Source: Ileibacterium sp.
Lineage (GTDB): Bacteria; Bacillota_I; Bacilli_A; Erysipelotrichales; Erysipelotrichaceae
DNA: 13,408 bases
Direction: 5' to 3'
Assembly: GCA_021443945.1 (NCBI GenBank)
Contig: JABUSF010000011.1
Coordinates: 71,014 to 84,421 of the forward strand
Shown here: positions 1 through 5,102 of the stretch, piece after piece
Layout of the letters: every line of letters starts with the position of its first letter
How positions within the stretch are numbered: position 1 is the stretch's first letter
Notes under the pieces: model-generated
Seen by the model: only the letters and a program-made list of their open reading frames with translations
Databases searched by the model: none
What the model was told of the DNA's origin: nothing
Made by a program: the position numbers and the translations under genes

Positions 1-351
1 TTTTCCATTCTTGTGTCTTTAACGGCTGCTTTGATGAAATCATCCCTTGGAATCAGCCAAAGTCTGGAAAAACAGCCCTCCAGTTTTTTCGTTCTGCAGC
101 TGCGCCAGTTTGCGGCTTTGCAGGACCGGGCATGGGTGGAACAGGAGCAGCTGCATCTGTTCAGCGCCAACGGTGAGTTTGTTATTTTTCATGATTCGAA
201 AAGCAGGCTGGTCAAAACCAGAACTGTACCGGGTGCAGGGTATGAAATTTTACTGGAAAATGTTCAAAAGGCAGTGTTCCGGGAAGAAAGCCGGAAAATC
301 TATGTGGAAATTGAAAAAGACGGCTGGTCCAAAACCTGGCAGATTGTCTAA
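1..351 (+). CDS. comGF: ComGF-like competence pseudopilus protein (5' end outside window)
   Basis: The reading frame is open from the first base and ends with TAA at 349-351, so 116 C-terminal residues are visible and the true start lies to the left. The first residues (FSILVSLTAAL) look like the end of the single hydrophobic N-terminal helix of a type IV pilin-like protein. The rest is a small polar domain with alternating strands, ending KIYVEIEKDGWSKTWQIV, which resembles the end of Bacillus subtilis ComGF as I recall it. ComGF is a minor pseudopilin of the DNA-uptake pilus at the membrane. Identification leans on this weak similarity plus position: the next gene is ComGG-like, the same order as in B. 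subtilis comG. Sequence conservation in this family is low, so the call is probable, not certain. Confidence 0.7.
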   Translation, partial: FSILVSLTAALMKSSLGISQSLEKQPSSFFVLQLRQFAALQDRAWVEQEQLHLFSANGEFVIFHDSKSRLVKTRTVPGAGYEILLENVQKAVFREESRKIYVEIEKDGWSKTWQIV

Positions 352-718
352 GGCCCAAAACGGGTTTGCTCTTCCGGCAGCTCTGTGCGCTTTTGTATTG
401 ATCCTCATGCTCTGCTCCCTATGCACGCTGTCTTTGCATTCGAAAGTGTGGCTGATGAGAGCCCAAAAACAATCGGACTTTGATTTGGCTCTGATTCGTC
501 AGGCCAGACAGACTGCCGTGGAAAATGAAGGAAAGCGCAAATGCTTTCCCGAGATTAAAATCAATCCCTTTTCCTGGAAAACGATCCAGGGAAAAGAAGT
601 GCGTTTTGAGGACCGACAAACTTGTGTAGAGATGATCTGGATGCAAAATGGCAAAGAGCTGAAAGCCAGACTGTTTTATTCTCAGGCCGGAATTCTCTCT
701 TTTGAGTATGTTCGGTAA
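302..718 (+). CDS. comGG: ComGG-like competence pseudopilin, 138 residues
   Basis: The chosen start is ATG at 302, which overlaps comGF by 50 bases in another frame; TTG at 311 is an alternative. Earlier in-frame starts (back to 47) would only translate comGF out of frame. Near the N terminus is a prepilin-type site, KAQNG/FALPAAL (cleavage after Gly21), followed by a hydrophobic helix to about residue 42 and a soluble domain. The +5 glutamate usual in major pilins is replaced by Ala. B. subtilis ComGG (RGFIYPAVLF...) also lacks it, and so do GspK/PilX-type minor pilins. The C-terminal pattern of a strand pair, ARLFYSQAGILSFEYVR, also matches ComGG in outline. Expected role: minor pseudopilin processed by the ComC peptidase, part of the transformation pilus. 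It is the last recognisable comG gene before the terminator at 941-966. Confidence 0.75.
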   Translation: MWKLKKTAGPKPGRLSKAQNGFALPAALCAFVLILMLCSLCTLSLHSKVWLMRAQKQSDFDLALIRQARQTAVENEGKRKCFPEIKINPFSWKTIQGKEVRFEDRQTCVEMIWMQNGKELKARLFYSQAGILSFEYVR

Positions 719-940
719 GTCAGACAATATTAAAGCAGTCCGGACGCCTTCAGAAACGGGTTTTGAAAAGGAGGCTTCAAAAAACCTGTGCTTTCTCTGA
801 GATTTCCTTGTTTCATTCGGTTGGAATGGCGGAAAACAGAGACTAAAGCCCGCACCAAAGACACGGACAGCTCTTTTGTCAGGACGCAAGGCTGCATGCC
901 CGCCAAAAACGAAACAGGAATCATTTCAATCTTTTCGAAG

Positions 941-966
941 AACAGTCTGAAAAGGCTGTTTTTTTC
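941..966 (+). terminator. Intrinsic terminator after the comG operon
   Basis: AACAGTCT (941-948), GAAA loop (949-952) and AGGCTGTT (953-960) form an 8-bp stem with one T-G wobble and a GNRA loop. It runs into a T tract to 965. It should end transcription coming from comG before the next operon. Confidence 0.85.
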
Positions 967-1006
967 ATACCCCGCCGTGAAAAGGTGTCAGTCTTCTTTT
1001 TTTCAA

Positions 1007-1015
1007 TGCTACAAT
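1007..1015 (+). promoter_or_regulatory. Extended -10 promoter for the XrtG-like operon
   Basis: TGCTACAAT matches the extended -10 form TGnTATAAT with one mismatch in the hexamer. There is no convincing -35 (best is GTGTCA at 985-990, spacing 19). A start near 1022 would give a leader of about 44 bases before the ATG at 1066, and it lies just after the comG terminator. The AAAGG at 1054-1058 serves as ribosome binding site. Confidence 0.5.
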
Positions 1016-1065
1016 TTGATTAACAACTGACAATGACTGCCTTTAAAGCTATGAAAGGTTAACGT

Positions 1066-1653
1066 ATGAAACTGTTTGTATGGACGGCAGCAGCTGTTCT
1101 TTGGATTGGGCTGCTGTCCGTATTGAAAAGAGCAGACAATCCGTATGGGCTGTTTTTAGCAGGAAGCTGCGGAAGCTTTCTGCTGTTTTCAGATTTTCTG
1201 TTTCAGCCCCTCCGTATTACCATGACCACTTCTGCTGCTCTGCTGGAATCCCTTGCAGGCGATCTCACGGGTCTCTATCAAACGGATTTTGCCCGGATTG
1301 TTTTGACTCTGCAAAATGATACGGCAGCTGCCAATACGATTTATATTCAGGAATCGCTGACAGTATTCTTTTTCATGTTCTCTGTTTGCTGTCTGCTGTT
1401 TTATCCCAAGTACACCTTCAATGCCAAAATCCTGCTCTGTCTGGGAACCTTTGGACTGCTGACGGTTTGCGTTTCTGTGTATCAAATTGCAGAAAGACTG
1501 ATACTCGTTCTTGCCGGTGAAAATCTTTTTGGGGGGATTTTGGTTTTCGGGCTGCGCTTTGGCTATTATCTGCTTTTGGCTGCCGTGTTCTACTTCATCT
1601 TCCTGAAAGGACGGGGAGATGCCTGGCAGTGGGATGGGGAGGAAGCCGTATGA
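1066..1653 (+). CDS. XrtG-like (exosortase family) membrane protein lacking catalytic residues
   Basis: This is a 195-residue polytopic membrane protein. Hydrophobic segments are at about 3-20, 27-46, 98-113, 121-140, 144-160 and 163-181. The spacing of WIGLLSVLKRA (13-23), FLAGSCGSF (30-38), QP (47-48), GDLTGLY (65-71), IYI (92-94), LLFYPKYTF (110-118) and GLRFGYYLL (162-170) follows what I recall of XrtG (TIGR03110), the Gram-positive exosortase-family protein of about the same length. Exosortases are proposed membrane transpeptidases using Cys, Arg and His. Here the expected Cys region reads IQESLTV (94-100) with no Cys, the Arg region reads VYQIAE (138-143), and the His position (about 159) is Leu. 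The family call is therefore structural, and proteolysis is unlikely. ATG 1066 follows AAAGG. The stop overlaps the glycosyltransferase start (ATGA at 1650-1653), so the two are translationally coupled. The similarity was judged from memory without an alignment. Confidence 0.62.
   Translation: MKLFVWTAAAVLWIGLLSVLKRADNPYGLFLAGSCGSFLLFSDFLFQPLRITMTTSAALLESLAGDLTGLYQTDFARIVLTLQNDTAAANTIYIQESLTVFFFMFSVCCLLFYPKYTFNAKILLCLGTFGLLTVCVSVYQIAERLILVLAGENLFGGILVFGLRFGYYLLLAAVFYFIFLKGRGDAWQWDGEEAV
1636..1642 (+). promoter_or_regulatory. Ribosome binding site that fixes the glycosyltransferase start
   Basis: GGGGAGG lies 7 bases before ATG 1650, inside the end of the upstream gene. It favours 1650 over the upstream in-frame GTG at 1629, which has no comparable site. 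Confidence 0.8.
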
Positions 1654-3008
1654 GCAAAGAAAGTTTCGGGATTCTTCTGTACTGGTTTGGATGGCTGTTT
1701 ATTCCCTGGGTGGCTGAGTTTCTGTTTACCGCCAAAGACCTTCTTTACCAGTACATTCAAATGCGCAAAAGCGAATCCAAAAGCGCCCACCCTTTAACGG
1801 AATACCCCAACATTTCCATTGTGATTCAGATGCGCTCCTCGGCCTCCAGTTTGATGGCCTGCATTGATTCCATTGAAAAAAGTCTCTATCCGGACCGCAA
1901 AATCCGGATTCTGATCATTGGGGATCAGTCCAGCCGAATCAGTCAGGATGTCTTTGACCTGGCCAGCCAGTGTTACCCCAATCTTCCCATGCAGTGGATG
2001 GACTCCAGGCAGGGGTTTAACCGGGCTATGAATGCGGCCATTTACAATGCCCCGGGAAAATATATTGTATCTCTCGATTCCAATGGAGAACTGCATCCTC
2101 TTGCTTTGCGCTGCATGATCTCTGAATTTGAAAAGGATCCTTCCAAAAACTGCATTGGCGGAACCCTGGTCACCAAACCGAGAGTCATTCGGCGCAGCAA
2201 AAGCTCCTCTGTCAAGAGAATGCAGGTTTTGGAATTCATGCAGAGCATTCACGATTCCATTTGCTCGCCGGACGTGATTTCCAACCGGTCGGCCCTGTAT
2301 ACCAATACCCGAAGAATTCTGGGCTTTCGAAAGACAGCCGTTGTGGCCAATCAGGAAGCGGAAGATTTGAACTTTTACTATGACAATACAATGCATGTCC
2401 AAATGCTGGCCGAATCCTTTGAACGGATCGATCTCTGCAAGGACGCTTTGCTGTATGTGGATCCGGTTCCCGGGTTCAAAGAACTGTATCAGAAAATGAA
2501 ATCCTGGCAGGCAGAAATCCAGCAAAGAGAATGGCTGCGCATGCGGGCTCATAAACCGCTGATGACTTTTTCAGGGGTCATGTTTCGGGCCATTCTGTGC
2601 GATGAGCTTCATGCCATGCCAAAGATCATCTGGTATTTAAGCGTCATTGCCTTAATGGCAAGAGCCGGTCTGGGACTGCAGATTTTCCTGGCCCTGATGG
2701 GACTGTATTTGCTGTATGTGCTGCTGGAATATATGCGATCCATTCAGATCCGGCTGCAGATCGGAAGCCTGCCAGAGGTCATCCAGTATTACTTATCCAA
2801 GTGCTATTACATTTTTCTGTTTCCTGCTTTTGCCCTGCTCTGTTCTGTTTTGGGAATTGCGGGCCTTCTGGAAGATGGAAGCGGCTTTTCTCAAACGGCA
2901 CCGAAACGGGCGGGGGAGATCATCCGTCAGGATCTGCAGAGGATCCGCCCTCTGAAAAGAAATCATTCCAAAGATTCGAAAACGAAGGAGGCTGTTTATG
3001 ACCGATAG
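1650..3008 (+). CDS. Family 2 glycosyltransferase of the XrtG-associated type, with altered catalytic motifs
   Basis: The product is a 452-residue membrane glycosyltransferase. An N-terminal helix pair spans about 6-36, a GT-A domain about 53-300, and C-terminal helices about 325-360 and 380-406, with a basic tail. Segments such as NLPMQWMDSRQGFNRAMNAA (111-130) and YNAPGKYIVSLDSNGELHP (132-150) closely follow the XrtG-associated transferases (TIGR03111) as I remember them. The usual DSD of the DxD metal site is DSN (143-145). An ED pair remains at 238-239. The acceptor-loop QxxRW is QKMKSW (281-286), with Ser in place of Arg. The protein probably acted on, or still binds, a sugar nucleotide at the inner face of the membrane, and activity is doubtful. 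It overlaps the upstream gene by 4 bases and the downstream gene by 11. Confidence is high for the GT2 fold, moderate for the subfamily. Confidence 0.78.
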   Translation: MSKESFGILLYWFGWLFIPWVAEFLFTAKDLLYQYIQMRKSESKSAHPLTEYPNISIVIQMRSSASSLMACIDSIEKSLYPDRKIRILIIGDQSSRISQDVFDLASQCYPNLPMQWMDSRQGFNRAMNAAIYNAPGKYIVSLDSNGELHPLALRCMISEFEKDPSKNCIGGTLVTKPRVIRRSKSSSVKRMQVLEFMQSIHDSICSPDVISNRSALYTNTRRILGFRKTAVVANQEAEDLNFYYDNTMHVQMLAESFERIDLCKDALLYVDPVPGFKELYQKMKSWQAEIQQREWLRMRAHKPLMTFSGVMFRAILCDELHAMPKIIWYLSVIALMARAGLGLQIFLALMGLYLLYVLLEYMRSIQIRLQIGSLPEVIQYYLSKCYYIFLFPAFALLCSVLGIAGLLEDGSGFSQTAPKRAGEIIRQDLQRIRPLKRNHSKDSKTKEAVYDR

Positions 3009-3975
3009 GAAAAAATCAAACCCCCTCCTGGCCAGATGTCTGGTGGAATCCACTTTCATCTCTCTGCTTTTCTTTGGGTTCTGCGTTCTGCATTATTTTG
3101 CCTATCAGAACTATGGTGAGCAGACGGTTTTGAATCTGGCCGATGACCGGGTGGAGATGATCTCAGCTCTCATCACTTCCGGACAGTACCATCTGGATGA
3201 ACCTTCGGATTACAGTTTTGAGCTGGCGCAGGACAACGGAGCCCATGGCTATTTTATCTTTCGTCAAAAAGGGGGATCGGCCATGGCCGAATTGTTTGAC
3301 ACTCCCACGGCCATGCTCAACTTTGCAAAATCCCTGGAGCCTGGAGTCATAGAGCATACCATTGTCAAAAATCCGGAAGGAATCTTTTATGTCAGCGGAA
3401 CGGATGTGGACATCAATGGCCAGAACTATCATCTGCTGTACTACATGGAACAGTCCGGGATTCAGGACATAAACGGCTTTTTCAAAAGCCGTGGCATGTG
3501 GATTCTCAGCGCCGCCGTATTTGCCTTCATGTTTGTGTTTGTCTGCTGCTATATGGCCTTTAAAGCGGATAAAGCAAGGGCTGCCCTGGAGAGGGTGGAA
3601 GAAGAAAACAGAGTTCTTACTTCCCGAATGGAGAATATGAAGAAAAAAGAAGAGGATCTGCCGACGGTACGGAAAGGCATTTGGGAAGAAGAAATGCTTC
3701 ATGTCTTTTTGAAACAGATTCAGGAGCGCAGAATTTCTCCCTGCACCCTGGCTGTGGTGCAGTTTGAAAGTCTGAACCAAAGACGCAAATCCATTCACGA
3801 GATGGCTCTGCATTTCAATCCCTATATTCTGCGCTTTCTCAACGAAGACAAAACCATGACTCTCCTGTTTTTGAAATATGATGAAAAACAGGCCAGGGCG
3901 ATTTTGGATCAAATGAAGCACGGATTTAAAAAAATTCTGGAAGTAAGGAGGGTGGATCATGAGAACCATTCATGA
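2998..3975 (+). CDS. Two-helix membrane sensor-like protein with possible degenerate GGDEF domain
   Basis: The protein has 325 residues. A basic N terminus leads to a helix at about 16-36, then an extracytoplasmic domain at 37-164, a second helix at 167-189, a charged coiled coil at about 190-222, and a cytoplasmic tail at 225-325. This is the layout of a membrane-bound signalling protein. The tail pattern (helix 228-243, strand TLAVVQFES 250-258, helix 263-281, strand pair near MTLLFLKYD 287-295, helix 296-314) could be a shrunken GGDEF fold. There is no GGDEF signature and no Asp-rich metal site, so it should not make c-di-GMP. ATG 2998 follows AAGGAGG (2985-2991). The gene overlaps the glycosyltransferase end and the next start, so it is firmly in the operon. 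No specific family is recognised; sensor or scaffold for the glycosyltransferase complex is an inference. Confidence 0.6.
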   Translation: MTDRKKSNPLLARCLVESTFISLLFFGFCVLHYFAYQNYGEQTVLNLADDRVEMISALITSGQYHLDEPSDYSFELAQDNGAHGYFIFRQKGGSAMAELFDTPTAMLNFAKSLEPGVIEHTIVKNPEGIFYVSGTDVDINGQNYHLLYYMEQSGIQDINGFFKSRGMWILSAAVFAFMFVFVCCYMAFKADKARAALERVEEENRVLTSRMENMKKKEEDLPTVRKGIWEEEMLHVFLKQIQERRISPCTLAVVQFESLNQRRKSIHEMALHFNPYILRFLNEDKTMTLLFLKYDEKQARAILDQMKHGFKKILEVRRVDHENHS

Positions 3976-4411
3976 GTACAGACTGCGGTTTTATTTAAAT
4001 GCTCATCACTACGTCATTTTTGACGGAAGAAAAGGATCCACGCACCCTCATACCTGGGAAATCTGCGTGGTCTGCCGCTTTCCCAGAAACGAATTCCGGC
4101 GGTTTTCCGATTATGAAAAAAGACTGGCGGATCTTCTGGAACCGTATCAGAACACACTGCTCAATGACAAAGCCCCTTTTAATTCTTTAAATCCAACCCT
4201 GGAAAACGTGACAGAATATTTCTGTGATCAGTTCAGCAGGGCATTAAGGAAGGTTTCCGGAGAGCTGCGGCGCATGGAAGTCAGTGAATCCCTGTCCAGG
4301 ACATACATTCTGGAAAACAGCATGGAGGATCATGGCATGGCCAATGAAACGTCCTCTGAATATTTTACCGGTCTGGCCAACTCTGTACTGGATGTGCTGG
4401 ACCTTGACTAG
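3959..4411 (+). CDS. 6-pyruvoyl-tetrahydropterin-synthase-like protein (XrtG-locus type)
   Basis: The protein has 150 residues. The beginning, YRLRFYLNAHHYVIF, followed by STHPHTWEICV, matches the strand-His-strand-HxH pattern of the PTPS/QueD fold. His16, His29 and His31 fit the three zinc ligands. NPTLENVTEYF (78-88) resembles the PTxEN helix of that fold. The Cys normally present before the HxH in true synthases is missing (GRKGSTHPH), and there is no pterin or queuosine gene nearby, so pterin synthesis is unlikely. I recall a PTPS-related family, TIGR03112, that occurs beside XrtG and its glycosyltransferase, which is exactly this neighbourhood. The last 35 residues are an acidic helical tail. 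ATG 3959 has AAGGAGG at 3945-3951 and overlaps the previous gene by 17 bases. The biochemical role is unknown even for the family. Confidence 0.7.
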   Translation: MRTIHEYRLRFYLNAHHYVIFDGRKGSTHPHTWEICVVCRFPRNEFRRFSDYEKRLADLLEPYQNTLLNDKAPFNSLNPTLENVTEYFCDQFSRALRKVSGELRRMEVSESLSRTYILENSMEDHGMANETSSEYFTGLANSVLDVLDLD

Positions 4412-4438
4412 GCATCAGCAGATGGAAAGGATTCGTAT

Positions 4439-4801
4439 ATGACGATTGAACAATGCTATAAAGAACTTGGCGGTGACCTGGATGCGGTCATGGGAAGGCT
4501 GCTGAAAAAGGAACGAGTGGAAAAATTTCTTTTGCGGGTGCCAAAGGATCCCAGTTTCCAACAGCTTGAAGAAGCATTTGGCAGGCAGGACTGGCAGCAG
4601 GCTTTTGCAGCAGCGCATACGTTAAAAGGGGTCAGCGCCAATATGGATTTGGGCAACCTGAACAGGGCAGCTCATGAGCTGACGGAAAGCCTGAGAAACG
4701 GAGTCAGTGCCGATTCTCAAAAGCTGTATGAACAGACAAAAGACGCCTGGAAGGATGCCTGCCGGATTATTGAAGAGTACAAAGCCTCCAGCGGACTCTA
4801 A
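4439..4801 (+). CDS. Stand-alone histidine phosphotransfer (HPt) domain protein
   Basis: A 120-residue, mostly helical protein carrying AAAHTLKGVSANMDLGNL (57-74), the HPt signature. His60 is the expected phospho-accepting residue, with Lys63 and Gly64 following as usual. It contains only the HPt four-helix bundle, with no kinase or receiver domain, so it would relay phosphate between a hybrid kinase and a response regulator encoded elsewhere, or act as a docking protein. GGAAAGG at 4424-4430 precedes ATG 4439, and the gap from the previous gene is 27 bases, so it likely belongs to the same transcript. No terminator is seen between it and the leuS promoter. The motif is clear; its link to the XrtG-like genes is by position only. 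Confidence 0.85.
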   Translation: MTIEQCYKELGGDLDAVMGRLLKKERVEKFLLRVPKDPSFQQLEEAFGRQDWQQAFAAAHTLKGVSANMDLGNLNRAAHELTESLRNGVSADSQKLYEQTKDAWKDACRIIEEYKASSGL

Positions 4802-4826
4802 TTTTGAAGCGCCCAGTTAAAATTCT

Positions 4827-4855
4827 TTGACAATTCGCCATAAATTTTGTTAAAT
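4827..4855 (+). promoter_or_regulatory. leuS promoter
   Basis: A perfect -35 TTGACA (4827-4832), a 17-base spacer and a -10 TTAAAT (4850-4855) put the start near 4862, directly before the T-box leader. Confidence 0.8.
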
Positions 4856-4861
4856 GTTCGG

Positions 4862-5067
4862 TAACAGCAATGAATCTGAAGCAGTAGAAGAACCCTTCAT
4901 GATCAGAGAGCCGGCGGATGGTGAAAGCCGGAGATGAAGCCCTTCGAACTCGTCAGAGGAGCTGACCGCAATCCTGCGTTACAGGACATTGAGTGCACAG
5001 AGTTTTTCTGTGAACTAAGGTGGTACCGCGTAATTTACGTCCTTAGATTTCTAAGGGCGTTTTTTTA
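4862..5067 (+). promoter_or_regulatory. T-box riboswitch, leucine-specific, controlling leuS
   Basis: Stem I carries AGAGAG near 4905-4910, then GGTGAAAGCCGG. The specifier loop reads GAACTCG, with CTC (Leu) at 4949-4951. A second hairpin uses TCCTG/CAGGA (4972-4976, 4982-4986), and stem III is CACAGA/TCTGTG (4996-5001, 5007-5012). The T-box sequence AAGGTGGTACCGCG is at 5017-5030. The terminator is ACGTCCTTAG (5037-5046), loop ATTT, CTAAGGGCGT (5051-5060) and a T tract to 5067. Uncharged tRNA-Leu should pair with CTC and the T-box bulge, allow AAGG (5017-5020) to pair with CCTT (5041-5044), and prevent termination. Confidence 0.95.
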
Positions 5068-5102
5068 TTAGGGATTCATTGTAAAACAGAAAGGAAAATG
5101 CT

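Larger units (their letters stand above)
719..1065. other. Non-coding stretch between comGG and the XrtG-like operon
   Basis: No recognisable gene was found. A frame from GTG 788 to 1030 (80 residues) follows a good AAGGAGG at 768-774, but it runs straight through the terminator at 941-966, has Lys/Ser/Thr-rich low-information content and resembles nothing I know. An imperfect hairpin (GGTTTTGAA at 759-767 with TTCAAAAAACC at 776-786) surrounds that AAGGAGG. The right part holds the terminator and the likely promoter for the next operon. The left 220 bases could be a decayed gene or an untranslated comG tail. Confidence 0.6.

Noticed and set aside
419..889. 156-residue minus-strand frame opposite comGG
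   Set aside because: It covers comGG antisense and the non-coding stretch, with composition of a shadow frame and no good start signal.
840..966. Possible c-di-GMP-I (GEMM) riboswitch, because GGACGCAAGGC (882-892) followed by a terminator recalls GEMM GGGACGCAAAGCC
   Set aside because: The partner GCAAACC segment, the GNRA loop in P2 and a closing P1 helix are missing, so the match is too short.
788..1030. 80-residue frame from GTG 788 with AAGGAGG upstream
   Set aside because: It crosses a strong terminator (941-966), extends over the promoter region and has no recognisable protein features.
1027..1055. Promoter CTGACA-17-TATGAA before the XrtG-like gene
   Set aside because: Its -10 overlaps the ribosome binding site and its start point would leave almost no leader; the extended -10 at 1007-1015 fits better.
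1794..2552. 252-residue minus-strand frame opposite the glycosyltransferase
   Set aside because: Lies entirely within a clearly coding GT2 gene; Gly/His/Phe-rich shadow translation with no family resemblance.
3163..3969. 268-residue minus-strand frame opposite the sensor-like gene
   Set aside because: The plus-strand gene has a good ribosome binding site, membrane helices and operon overlaps; the antisense frame has none of these.
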